Source of the DNA: Cladophialophora immunda
Lineage: Eukaryota; Ascomycota; Eurotiomycetes; Chaetothyriales; Herpotrichiellaceae
DNA: 64,000 nt
Reading direction: 5' to 3'
Assembly (NCBI RefSeq): GCF_000835495.1
Contig: NW_015622547.1
Coordinates: 1,860,001 to 1,924,000, forward strand
A program made the position numbers and the translations under genes. How positions within the stretch are numbered: position 1 is the first letter of the stretch; every line of letters begins with the position of its first letter. This document shows positions 1-10,677 of this stretch, in pieces. The notes under the pieces are model-generated. The model made no database searches and was not told the DNA's origin. It was given only the letters and a program-made list of their open reading frames with translations.

Positions 1-440
1 AGGTGCTCATGTTCCACGGCGAGTCGGACTGGGGCATCCCGACGGCGTCGTCGGTGCGGTACTGGGAGTCGGTGCGGCGGACCATGCACCCGGGCGCGGG
101 GTACAACGCGTCGGCGGCCGCGCAGAACGACTTCTTCCGCCTCTTCCTCGTGCCCGGCGCGACGCACTGCGCCGCCAACCCGGCCGAGCCCGGAGCGCCA
201 TTCCCCCAGACCAACCTCGCCGTCATGATCGACTGGGTCGAGCGCGGCGTCGTCCCGCACACCCTGAACGGCACGGTGCTGCTGGGCCCCGACAAGGGCC
301 GGAACCAGCAGATCTGCGCCTGGCCGCTGAGGCCCGTGTGGGCGCCCGGGAACGCGACCGGTCCGCAGTGCCGCTACGACCAGAAGAGCGTGGATTACTG
401 GAACTACGACCTGGACGCCTTCAACGTGCCCATATACTGA
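1..440 (+). CDS. tannase/feruloyl esterase family protein, C-terminal part
   Basis: Only the last 146 or so residues are inside the window; the frame is open from the left edge, so there is no start here. The family (tannase/feruloyl esterase, PF07519) hydrolyses ester bonds of gallic or hydroxycinnamic acids on plant material and is usually secreted. Two of the three expected alpha/beta-hydrolase catalytic positions are visible: the Asp in FHGESDWGIP, followed by the helix SVRYWESV, and the His in the motif GATHCA. The Ser lies upstream, outside the window. The tail ends with the family-typical run of aromatic residues and a Cys (PQCRYD). No intron is seen. GC at third codon positions is very high. 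The substrate cannot be told from this part. A polyadenylation-like AATAAA follows at 472-477. Confidence 0.85.
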   Translation, partial: VLMFHGESDWGIPTASSVRYWESVRRTMHPGAGYNASAAAQNDFFRLFLVPGATHCAANPAEPGAPFPQTNLAVMIDWVERGVVPHTLNGTVLLGPDKGRNQQICAWPLRPVWAPGNATGPQCRYDQKSVDYWNYDLDAFNVPIY

Positions 441-766
441 GGCCCTTCGAAATGGAAATGAGGGGGATCCAAATAAAAGGAGGGAATGGAAGTTGGTAGC
501 CCCTGGATATACTAAATAGTAGGTAAAGAATATCACTTGTGTATGAGAGGATGTGCCGAGTTCTTGGCCCCCTTAGTGATCAAGAGGGGAATGCAACCAC
601 AGTCTCTCCAGAGCTAATGTGCGTGTATTTTGAAGGTATCTCTGATTTCGAGGTCTGAGGCGAGAAGCTACAGAGTTACCTGGAACCCCTAGCACGGCAT
701 CGCTCCTAGGGACCCCTTCAGTTTATTCGCGCAGGAGGGTCAGTTCCTACGCCCTCGTGCCCGAGG
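441..766. other. convergent intergenic region
   Basis: This lies between the 3' ends of the tannase-like gene and the cyclase gene. AATAAA at 472-477, 32 bases after the tannase stop, is a plausible polyadenylation signal. I see no coding content. Confidence 0.5.
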
Positions 767-2280
767 TTAAAATATAGCAACAGCGTTGGGAACGCTCCCG
801 ACACCACCTAGACGGACAAACAAAGTCAGCCCAACCCTTTTCTTTGTGCGTACATCCCAAGAACCCAGACGGCGAACCACACCAGGTGGGTTAATAGCAG
901 AGCAGAGTAGGGGAGTGCAGGGATGAGGTATAAGTAGAAGAAAACAACTCACCGGGCACGTTGGCCGGGACGCTCGAGAGGAAGAACGTATACTGGCCCT
1001 TCCGGCGACACGTCTCGGCGAGCTGCTCGAGGTCCCACATCTCGCCAATCGGGGAGCCCCAGCGCGGGAGGAGGTACTGGTGCAAGGAGACCTGCTGGAC
1101 GGGCCAGGCCTCGAAGGCCGGCGCGTCGCCGACCACGGCGGCGAAGTAGTTGTCGTGCAGGAAGTCGATCATCTCCTCCGTCGCCGCGACGCCCGCGAAC
1201 GTGTGCTCCGGGATGCTCAGCGTGCCCAGGTGCGCCCGCTCCGGCGCGCCCAGCTTGTTGTACGCGTTCACGAAGCCGGAGCGCACCAGCAGGATGTCGC
1301 CCGGCTGGAAGGTGACGCCCTGCTTCTGCGCGCACGCCTGCAGCTCGCTCAGCGGGATCCGGTGCGACGAGACCGGGTCGTAGTTGCCGCCCGAGTACCC
1401 CCAGTAGTCGAGGAGGACGCCGCGGCCGGCTGTTGTGCCGTACCAAGAACGGGGTCAGTAAGCGGGATGTCATTGACCGGAGATGGAGAATGGAATTCTG
1501 GGATTGGTCGTCACTTTACCTATTCCGTGTTTGGCCCACGCCTGCATCCCGCACCGGTCGGTCTTGTATATCTCGTCCACTGTAAGCTGTGCCTCCGGTC
1601 AGCTAGCCGGGATCTGGTGGAAATAACTACAGGTGGTAACATGGCCCACGTACTCCGTTATAGAAGACCACGCCGCCATCGTGTTTGAGGCCAACCTTTC
1701 AAGCAGCGGTCAGAATGCTCCTCAGAAACTCCCGACTATACAGAGCCTTACATGTCGAAACCCGTCCCACTGCGCGCACGTCAATCAGAAAAGTGAACAT
1801 GGTGCTAGGGACCTGTTATAGGGGCTGCAAAGACTGACTTGCGATCCACTTTGGGTGTTCATGTCGTACAGGTCATCGAACCCGGCTTCACCCAGCGGTG
1901 AAATGGTGTGCTTGAACTTCTGTCTTCCAAAGGCAGGAGGGTTGGGATAGTCGGCACGCCAGCTGGGACGGCCACACATTAGCATTCCAGGACGCTGGCG
2001 TGCCCGCACTCGGCCTCAGGGGCTTTCATATTTACTTGAGATTCACGACCTCGCCGCTTTTGATCAGTGCCGCGGCCTTGGAGACGCGCTCGGGCGTGAG
2101 GAGATTGAGACGACCAAGCTGTTCGAATGAGCGGCTGCATTTCAGCGAAGAAGGACCGCTTGAAGAGTCTCCTACCTCGTCGTCTTTGCCCCAGAACCAG
2201 GCTGCTCCGTCGGGGGCGCCGGGGATTTTGGGCAATTCGGAGCGCTTGGGCAGGCTCGTCGAGGAAGGGTCGAAAAGCAT
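767..2280 (-). CDS. cyclase family protein (kynurenine formamidase-like fold), seven exons
   Basis: Read by hand as exons 2036-2280, 1839-1962, 1752-1769, 1654-1695, 1520-1586, 953-1429 and 767-807 (1014 coding bases, 337 residues). The family is the fungal putative cyclase group (PF04199), related to metal-dependent kynurenine formamidases; the substrate is unknown. Seen in order: N-terminal AAWFWGKDDE and LGRLNLLTPERV, then NPPAFGRQ, the micro-exon WDGFRH, the core GRGVLLDYWG, the block QPGDILLVRSGF, HQYLLPRWGSPIGEMWDLE and the C-terminal signature NVPG...SVPNAVAIF. The metal-binding HxxD region of canonical formamidases is not obvious. The start is the ATG at 2280, which opens the conserved N-terminus. 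The exon 5 acceptor could also lie 6 bases upstream, giving two more residues. Exon 3 is only 18 bases. Confidence 0.88.
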
Positions 2281-3936
2281 GGTGTGTGGTTGCTAATTTG
2301 CTTTCTATACAAATTGGGAGCAGGCACCGACTTTTGTTGTAAATGAGAACTGGAACAGATGTACTCTCGTATGCTGGACAGTGTATTCGGTCGCGTTGAG
2401 ATCCTATTTGGGGGAGGAGGTGACTTCGTCCGGCTTCGGACCTCGGGTCTATCATCGGTTGTCTGGTTTCATCTGCCGTGGCTGATATTGGGCGACTCCA
2501 ACCCACGCAGTCACTCATCCGACAGACACGACCATCTCAGCAAATCCCACGTGGCTAGTAGTTTTTGATACATTGCCCTCGGTTCTGCTGTGTGAAGATG
2601 CGTCTAGGCCCAATGGGGTCCCCATAGCGGTCCCCAATAGCAAGACCACCCAATGTAGCAGGTGACGTCCACTCCTAATATAGGACGACATGGCGACATC
2701 AAAAGAGCAGTGACTGGGTTCGGTCGAGGTTGACCAGCTGATTATGCTCAATCGACAAGTCCATGCACAGGATCTCCCCCGGTTTGCCACACACGCTCTA
2801 TCTCGATGCGGCTCAACCTGTAATATCGTCGCAGATAGAATCCCCCGCGGGAGGCAACACACGATGCGTTGGCGCCAATGAATGGAGAGCCAGATCGTCA
2901 GCCTCACGGACCAGAGATCCTAGAGGGTGAGGTGTGGAGGCATTGGTGCCTCGGAGCCTTTGAGGCGAGGGTTTGAACTGATGGGGGTAGGGAGAAGCAA
3001 AGCGGCGGATGGGCGAAATACCCATACGGCTGATCGACTCTCAGCGCCTGCCCACCAATGACAGATGGATATAGAGATCTAGTCACATTAATTGGTCCAT
3101 GCTGTTATGAGACCAAAGTTCTCGGCCTTTTCTCACTTTACGGCTTTTTCTACCACAATCTTTCCGTACCCTGGGCGTCAACCCGTTGTTAAATTCAAAA
3201 GCCATGTAGAAAATGGCAAAGGCTTCAATTAGAGTACAATATGTGACGGACTGATTACTCTAGACTGCGTACAAGAACCGATTCGAAAAATATCATATGA
3301 AGACCCTTGGAATTTAGAATACGAAGCATGGGACACCGGGTTGCAGAGATACTCGATCCGGAGAGGCAGTCCATGTCAACAGCTCATATTGCGGTCAACG
3401 GCCACGAAATCCTTACATGAACTGACTGCCGTGGATGGGTTGGATGATGACAATGATTACTGGTTAGTTTGACGCAAGACCCCAATGTGAAGCAGAAGAT
3501 ACTTTTTTCCTGCCGCTAGACTGTTGGACTCCGTGCTCTGGGGAGCAATCCGGATTCTCATCCAGGTAGGTGCAGGAGCCGGCCCCGCAACACCCCACTC
3601 ATGTAGGTGCCAAGATCAATGAAGAAGACATGGGTTGAAGGCCTCAAAGTCTGGATTTCCTCAATAGCATGCCTTGCAGCAAGAGGCGCTGTCGCGGCGT
3701 GCTGATACGACTCAGCAATGCTGTACTGGTCGGAAGGCGGGCACAGCCATTATAAAGGTCGACAGGCCCGGCGTTTCTCGCAAATCCCAGGCATCTGGGT
3801 CTTCCTCGTCCCACCTTGATACAAATATTGGTCGCTGTGAGGTAGTTGTGTCTGCTTGGTCCTTTTGGCTTTCTCTGCTTCCTGACTGCGTCCATCTTCC
3901 CCAGCGCTCGAGTTGTCGTACAGACCCTGTTCCGAT
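2281..3936. other. gene-free stretch
   Basis: It holds the promoter of the cyclase gene and about 1.2 kb in which I see no supportable coding region on either strand. TATAAA at 3751-3756 lies about 180 bases before the ATG of the next small gene and could be its TATA element. Confidence 0.4.
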
Positions 3937-4549
3937 ATGACCACTCCAACGGCCAAGACAGCCTCGCTGACAGACAAAATCGAGGTATTCGGAAGAGTCT
4001 CCCTGACCCCAAGGCCTCTTTTCTACCAGACTGCTAACGAGTGTCCCTCTGACAGAAGCATAACGTCGGCCCTGAATCGTCGCGAGACCCTAGCAAGAAG
4101 TCACCAAACTCGCCTCGCCCCTGCCCCTACCATGACCCTATCCTTCGACTCGTTGTCCCTCCTCAGCATTGTCGTCAGCTGGGAGCCATGGACAGATTCC
4201 TGCAGGAAGGTCCCGCGAGCCAGTCAACCATCTTCAACAGGCCCGACAATGGCACGTTGTCCATCTCAAAGGGCTGTACCTGTCTGAGCAAGGTTGAGAA
4301 GAGTGACATCCGTCTTTAATGAACAGAGCACTGGTGATCGGGTAAGTGGGAACTGGTCTTATTTTAGTCACAACGTTGCTGATCAGGGTGCAAGCCGTTG
4401 GGTGCATTGTCAAGGTCGACAGGGTGCTGCGAGATTTTCATTCCAATATGCTAGAGTGGGTGACCGAGGAAGAGGGAAAGTCTTTGCCCGAAGTTGAGAT
4501 CCTTCAAGAATGTAATGTCCCAGTCCTTTCGAGTAGAAAAGTCGTCTAA
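3937..4549 (+). pseudogene. small spliced gene with a broken frame (possible relic of a fungal regulator)
   Basis: Two good introns are visible: 3985-4055 (branch point CTAAC at 4034-4038, acceptor GACAG) and 4342-4386 (donor GTAAGT, acceptor GATCAG). The first exon starts MTTPTAKTASLTDKIE, and the second reads on in frame through PCPYHDPILRLVV to a TAA at 4317-4319. The third exon is open in another frame and encodes an acidic helical stretch (RVLRDFHSNMLEWVTEEEG) to a TAA at 4547-4549. Exon 2 can be joined to exon 3 in frame only from a start in a different frame (MNRALVIG at 4320). So either the gene ends at 4319 as a short two-exon protein, or a frameshift separates the halves. The C-terminal part resembles the last helices of AflR-like regulators, but no Zn2Cys6 domain is present. 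Function unknown. Confidence 0.35.
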
Positions 4550-6468
4550 ACTATCCGTATCTTCGTTCTGGATTTTGCTGCACTCTGAAATTGTCGAGTC
4601 CAGTGGTCATCCGCTTCGAGCAGTCCGAGACGTTCGTACGCCACGCCGCCGTCGTTGGGTACTTCCCGCAGAATCATAAACGTCTGTTGGTACACGACCT
4701 TGCCCCAGTAGAGCACAACCACCTTCTCGACCGACACAGCTTCCTTTGGGGTCATAGTATAGTCAGGTAGGAAACTCGGATATTCAATGTAGGGTTCGGA
4801 ATGAGTCAGCTTCATCTGAGGTCGGGCCCCTTTCAGCACCTCGATCACCTCGACTTCCATGTCGAGAGCCTTGCCGTCAAGTAGAAGATAGCCCGATTTG
4901 ATCTTGCCGGTGCCGTCCGGTTTGGACGCCGAGACCGCGGCATCAGTGATCACGACATCGATGGTCGACCACGCAGCTCCATAATCCATACGGTTGGGGC
5001 CGTACTCGATCCTGCCGAACACTGATAACCATGACCAGCTGGGCGCAATATACTCTTTGGGTCTGCGAAATGTGTTGGACAGCACCCAGACAAGCTGATG
5101 TGCCAGTTTGTCTGACCATAGCCCAGCGAGGTAGTTCCCCCCTCGCCCCGACTCCACCACTTCCTGAGCAATGCCGGACAGTGCGATTGCCCGGTCGGAG
5201 TCGCGCGTCAGGTCCAAGCAAGAGTAGCGCTCGGTGACCCTCATCCAGGCAAAGGGCAAAGAGTCGCCGTTCTCGGTCAGCGAGCGATGGTGGACGTCTT
5301 TGAAGCGGGCAATGACATTGGTTCCGCCGCAGAAGCAGTCCGCGCAGGCCTTGCATTCCCAGAGAAGCTCGTCTCTGCCGTAGTAGACGCAACGCGGGGA
5401 CAAGAGACGCTCTTGGAGAACCCAGCCTCGCCGAAGAAGCGGTGGAGAGGCACGAGATGTGGCGTAGTTCGCGCCGAAATCAAGGTGAGTGAAGTGAGGC
5501 TGCTGCTGGACCTGGAGGGTCGGATGCCCTGGCACGGCGTGAGGAGGGTATCGCCTATCGGACCCTGTCGTCCGGAAACAACCACCACAGGAGTCGCTCG
5601 AGTCCATTGCCGCAATGTTGAGATAGGACTGGCCATAGATGGTGCACATTTTCTCCGACTGGTCGTCCCAATCCGGCTTGTAGCGTTGAATGATGCACAA
5701 AGAGTCGATCCACAGGTATTCGATGCCGAGTTTGCGACAGATTTCTACGGCATCCTGGGCAGTCTTGGGGAGTTGCGACCAAGCGATGTCCTTGGTGAGG
5801 GAGTCGAGGTTGGTCAGCTCCAAGACGAAGTTCTCATCAAAGTTTCCCCAGCGGTGGGACAAGGTCGCATATCGCGCCTTTTCGTTCTCTTGGCTCAGAT
5901 ACAGATGAACTCGGTCTCGTTGGAGCTTGAGAACGCGTTTGGGCAAGCAAGGGGGCTCAGGCGTGGCACATTGATGACGACTGTTGCATTCGTCCAACCA
6001 CTGATTCAGAAATCGATAGCTCTCAGCAGAATCCGTCTTGTCGATCGGTGCGCATTTCAGCTTCCGCAGGGCCATGCATGACTTCGGCTCAGGTTGTTCT
6101 GGGTGGACGAACAGGTTGAAATGTCTCCAAAACTGAGAGCTGGAGCCGTAGACGTTGCCGGTTCTGATGACCACTCGGCCAGGTCTTTCTCCCGTGCGCA
6201 TCAACTCGATGGGAATGCTCTGCTCTGCTGTCGACGCATTATTGCCCGCCTTTATGGTGTCCCTCCAAACCTTCTTCACTGGGTCAATGGAGAGCGCGTT
6301 CACGATCGCCGAGCATGTGTTGCATCCACGTTCAGCATTCTTGAGAAACTCGGACAGCTTGAAATTGTTGCCTGGATGGCCCGAGTGTTGCCTTTGAGGG
6401 CATGTTTCAGGGTCGCAATCCTCATGAAGAGAACGACAGGTGCATGGTATTTCGCTAGCAGGAGACAT
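4546..6468 (-). CDS. HET domain protein (heterokaryon incompatibility)
   Basis: Single exon, 640 residues. HET proteins (PF06985) trigger cell death or growth arrest when genetically different hyphae fuse. The three diagnostic HET blocks are present in order: YATLSHRWG at about residues 200-208, YLWIDSLCI at about 251-259 and IYGQSYLNIAA at about 277-287. The N-terminus is Cys-rich (CTC, CDPETCPQ, GCNTCS), as in many HET proteins of this size, and the C-terminal half carries the usual WVLQERLLSPR motif. There is no NACHT, ankyrin or WD40 region, so it is a stand-alone HET protein. The start is the first ATG of the open frame at 6468. Its stop codon overlaps by bases 4546-4549 with the stop of the small gene on the other strand. 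Confidence 0.93.
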   Translation of the reverse strand: MSPASEIPCTCRSLHEDCDPETCPQRQHSGHPGNNFKLSEFLKNAERGCNTCSAIVNALSIDPVKKVWRDTIKAGNNASTAEQSIPIELMRTGERPGRVVIRTGNVYGSSSQFWRHFNLFVHPEQPEPKSCMALRKLKCAPIDKTDSAESYRFLNQWLDECNSRHQCATPEPPCLPKRVLKLQRDRVHLYLSQENEKARYATLSHRWGNFDENFVLELTNLDSLTKDIAWSQLPKTAQDAVEICRKLGIEYLWIDSLCIIQRYKPDWDDQSEKMCTIYGQSYLNIAAMDSSDSCGGCFRTTGSDRRYPPHAVPGHPTLQVQQQPHFTHLDFGANYATSRASPPLLRRGWVLQERLLSPRCVYYGRDELLWECKACADCFCGGTNVIARFKDVHHRSLTENGDSLPFAWMRVTERYSCLDLTRDSDRAIALSGIAQEVVESGRGGNYLAGLWSDKLAHQLVWVLSNTFRRPKEYIAPSWSWLSVFGRIEYGPNRMDYGAAWSTIDVVITDAAVSASKPDGTGKIKSGYLLLDGKALDMEVEVIEVLKGARPQMKLTHSEPYIEYPSFLPDYTMTPKEAVSVEKVVVLYWGKVVYQQTFMILREVPNDGGVAYERLGLLEADDHWTRQFQSAAKSRTKIRIV

Positions 6469-7492
6469 TTTGTCAGGTTCGAACCAGAAGCAAGAGTGTT
6501 GACTTACCAGTGCTGCGACTTCGAGGAGTTCAAGGCTCTTTAAGTCCCAGATGGCTCCTCAAAGACGCCAGCATTCTGAAACGACAGCCTTGAAGATGCC
6601 CACTGCCACAATTTGAGTCAGAGAAATGGCGCAGCACCCTTCGAACACCTAGCGAACACCCCTTGATCTCCGCCCCAGGAACTAGAGCATGGGTTCAATC
6701 GCCCTGGGCCGGGCCCCTTCGCGGGCCGAGACAATCTTGCAGCCTGTGATGTTGTGAATACTCGGAAGAGTCCAATCCCACATGCTTGTGAGGGCCATCG
6801 CCCCCGGGGGGAGCTGCAGGGTACCTCGCGAGCAGCTGCTGCCTAGGGAGTTGGCACTATGATCCTGGCCAGCGCAGGTCGTGTGACAACCGAGGGTCAT
6901 CTGCACAAGAAGACATTCCCGGCGCACAGGATGAACAAGAGTGTGCTTACTTGTAGGGAAGAGGCATTCTAATGAACAAGGCTGGATGGGGGGAGAAGAT
7001 ATGTCGATTCACTCTTTTCCCACTGGAGAGCAGCCGTCAGATAGACTTCACCGGGGCCCAAGTTCCGCATTTTGTGACTCGTTAGACACAACGAGCACTG
7101 ATGGTGTCCAACTCCACAATTAAGGCAGATACACTACTTGTACGGCCCCCCTTTGAATGGCCCAGTAGCGGCCACCAAACGCAGCCTGGCTCAGCTGGCG
7201 CGCCTGGTCCACCAGCGTCCCTTGAACGATTTCACCTATTAGCAAAGTAGCCTAGCATGAAAGCTGAACAAACATCGACGTCATTAATGATATCTGGGCT
7301 CGGTGGTGTGAGATGCTCACCAAATATTACTACAAGCAGTCAGTAAAGGCCCCCTGAACACCCCCTCCGTTGGGCCACCAGATAACCAAAATGCAAATCT
7401 CTTCTCTTGACCATCTTACATAGTCCATGTACCAGCAGATGCTCCAGAAAAAGGCAAGGTAAACAACATCCAAGAAAGCTCAATGCCTGTAC
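6469..7492. other. intergenic region
   Basis: About 1 kb between the HET gene start and the 3' end of the RGS-LOV gene. No convincing coding sequence, tRNA or repeat was seen. Confidence 0.4.
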
Positions 7493-9543
7493 TCATCCAA
7501 TCCTCAGGCTGGTGGCGCTGCCACTGGCACTGCCTAGGCTCCCTCCACCATTGCGATCCGAGTGCCCGCCGTGTATGTCGCCAACACCGTTGTGGCTCGA
7601 TCCGACCATCTGGTATCCGCTGCTTGGTGCCGGAGTCCAGCTCCTCTCTGGGGTGGCCACTTGAGGCGGGAGTCGTCCTGCTACAGGAGGCCATCTTTCG
7701 GTGGTCTTCTCATCATCAACCACCACCACCATCCACACGCCAATCTGACCTGACTGGCCCAGGAGCGGAGTGCAATGAATCCACTTGTTCTTGCCTTGGT
7801 CGTCACCTTTGGTGACCCAGCGAACTTTGGCAGTCACGCCTCGTCCTTCAGCAAACGCCGTCGTCAATTCCTCCCGCACTCGATTTGACCCGCCGATCTT
7901 GCTCAAGAAGGGCGATTGAAGGATGCCAGGCAATCGTTGTGACGGGCTCGCAAAGAGAATTCGCAAAGAAGGGTATGGCCGTACGAGGAGATACTGCATC
8001 GCTGGTCAGTCATACGAGCACACTTGCAGGCTTCACAGACAACTAACGTGTTGATATATGCCACTCAACCTGCCATTGATGCTGGCAATCGATGGCACCA
8101 TGGTGTCCGGGTCCTTGAGCAACAGTCGAGGTTGATGGTGAGACGAGACACTCTCGATGTCATCCTCGACAATTTCACGGTGCATCTTCCCCCCATGGCG
8201 CTTGATCGTATTCAACTCGCCCTGGTTGAGCATCTCGCTCAATTCCCGCAGCTCGTCGTTCTTCTCCGGGTTAGGCTTCTCGGGCAGTGGTGGATCCTCG
8301 CCCCGAGCACGCAGATCCAACAACTTGCGCAGGGATTCCATTTCGGCGCAGTCTTTGACAAGGCCACTCACGTCGACTTGTGCCCCAATGTGGTATCGGA
8401 CCACGCCTCTACTGTCAGAAAGAGGAGCCATCATGAACAAGTTCACAAACGCAGAGCCGTCCCGTCGACTGATACCCCGTCAGACATGTCAAGAATCGCG
8501 TCGAAGTTACACTTACTAGTTGAGAAGGACTTCTTGATGTTGCCTGCCTGCTTTGAGGGCGTCTCGGATCCTTCGCAGACTGTGCGGGTTTGTCATAGGC
8601 CCCTGCAAAAACCTGCAATTCCGACCCAGAACATATGACATGCCGTACTGGGTCGTCCGATTGAATTCTGCTTCGCGTCAGCACACGCACAATGGGCCAA
8701 TTCATATTCCTAAGGAGGCGTACCTTCTGAGGCGAAGACAATCGGGTTGTCGTGCCTGGAGGGATCTGTCAAACAAAACACTTCTGCCAATCCGTCTGAG
8801 GCCTCCCGCAACTGAGGCGAGAGCGAACCCGTTATTCGGGCGGTAATACTGTTGCTCACGACTTGTATGTACTGATGCGTGATGAAAGCAGGCAGTTCCT
8901 CCATCGCCAGAATTTCGAAAGCCTTGTGCGCCCGCTCTTCCAATGCCGTGTTGATGGTTGGCTTGACCGGCCTTTGTGTAAACTCATATCCTTCTATCGG
9001 GTCTAAGCCCTCGCAGATGGCGTTGGCATAATTGATGGCCCGTAGTGATTTGAGAGAGTCGAGATAGTGCACGAGCATGGGCACCGACTGGGGTCTGTAC
9101 ATTCCAAGGAAAGATGTGAACTTGAAGAGGTAGCCGGGGTCGGCAAAGATGACTTGTAGATGTCCCCTCGAGAAGAGGGCTTGTGTCTGTGTCTCTAACG
9201 AGAAGATGTCGCCTTGGTCTGGGGGTGCAGGAGCGATGAGGTTGAAGGACGCAGGATCGTCTTCGAGGATGGGCTCCAAGCTGTCGCCATTCTCTATTTG
9301 CGCGTTTGCTTGTAGGCGAGGCAGCTCTTGTTCCGCACGGCGACCACCATTGACTTGGCGTAGTTCATTTTCCTCGAGGGGTTCGCGTAGCAGAGCATCG
9401 GTGGAGTAGGTTACGGGCAGTTCTTTGGCCTCGGAAACGGCCGTCTGCGCCCTCGAGGCAGGACGATCGGTGGCATCGTGAGCGAGGAGGGGGAGGGAAG
9501 AAGAGCCCGGTCTTTCTGCGCTGAGGGATGAGGTGGCAATCAT
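7493..9543 (-). CDS. RGS-LOV blue-light photoreceptor (BcLOV4-like)
   Basis: Exons 8724-9543, 8517-8667, 8048-8468 and 7493-7993 (630 residues from the ATG at 9543). A low-complexity N-terminus is followed by an RGS-like helical domain (about residues 114-235: QVIFADPGYLFKFTSFLG, then YLDSLKSLRAINYANAI), a LOV domain (about 251-350) and a C-terminal region beginning YLLVRPYPSLRILF. The LOV domain has the flavin signature GRNCRFLQ with the adduct Cys at residue 291, plus RRDGSAFVN and the Gln of IGAQVD, so all residues needed for photochemistry are present. Fungal proteins of this architecture (Botrytis BcLOV4) bind anionic membrane lipids on blue light; RGS domains act on G-alpha subunits. 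The open frame continues upstream of 9543 without an ATG. An alternative first exon 9942-9968 spliced to 9729 would extend the protein. Confidence 0.9.
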
Positions 9544-10677
9544 ATCCGACTCGGGGTCAATGGGCGCCAATGGAATCACCAAGGTCGAATTCTCCGGGCC
9601 TTTCTGAGACCGTGGCTGCGATGGCAGGAGGGTTTGATCGATGGAGCAAGGAGCAACCGCGGATTGGGCTCGTATTTGAATGGCATCGGCTGGAAAAGGT
9701 ACAAACACTCTGATGTTTGGCAGTGGGAGCTGGAGAGCGAAACAGATTGCGGTGAACTAGATGTGACAACGATCGAGAGGGCAGATCATGCTCGTCTGGT
9801 CTCTGGTCTCTGGGGGATCGCCTGCACCGCCCAAGCCACGGTGGAAAGAGGAGAGCAGCGAAACCACAGACGTCAAGATGCGGTGGAGGAGGACCGGATC
9901 GAGGATGGGCTTCACTCAGTTGGGATATTTCATGCAGGTACGGAGCGATGATCTTCCACTGGCAGCATTGGCACCGCAACGGCACCAGCGCCAGCACCAC
10001 AGCGGGCCTGAAACATCAATCAAGCAGTTGCCCGGAGCTCCAGGAGTGAGGGAGACTGTCCCAATTATGGGGAACATGGTTTTCCGGTGTCTCTCTGCGC
10101 CTCGCTGGCCCCAGTGTCTGTCCTCCGCGTCCCAACCTACCGTCGACGCCTATTACCCAGCGATACTTTCTACTGAGGCTTACCGACGCCATATTCTGGC
10201 ACTGCGCAGGCTGTGCACTCCGTTCCTGTCCAACACGATGCTTCAGCCGCAGCAGCAACAACATTTGCCAGGTCTATCTCCCAAAGCCTCGTATCCTCTG
10301 CCCAGGCATTAATTTTACTTACTCTCCTCAGGGTCAGTGGTGTGGGCGATGCGGTGAATCCCCGATTCCCCGGATGACGGGATCAATAAGCTCTGGCCAA
10401 ACAGAAGAGACGGTTGACTGGGCCATCCTCCAGATATCGATCCATCCACCACCGCCCTCGACTTCAAACAACTCAAAGCATCTCTCCTTGACGCGAGAAG
10501 AAGCCATTAGACGGTCTGAAGGGTTATTCAGCCACACGGCAATACTATCCACTTTCCTTGGGCACACGTTCGATTGATTAGATGTCCCGGCACAATCTCA
10601 TCAGTAATCGTCCTTCTCGCTGCTAATCTTTGGCCCAGCTGCGAGCCCGGGTCTGGGAATATCTAATACTATTAAAG
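9544..10677. other. divergent promoter region
   Basis: Shared upstream region of the RGS-LOV gene (minus) and the small kinase-like gene (plus). It may contain a short first coding exon of the RGS-LOV gene (9942-9968, ATG at 9968, donor GTACCT, acceptor CTCCAG next to 9729); the implied intron of about 212 bases is long for this window. Nothing else is recognised. Confidence 0.35.

Noticed and set aside
1080..1688. 202-codon plus-strand frame
   Set aside because: Antisense to exon 6 of the cyclase gene, whose minus-strand reading shows clear family blocks.
5287..6081. 264-codon open frame on the plus strand
   Set aside because: Antisense shadow of the HET gene; its sequence has no family features while the minus strand carries all HET motifs.
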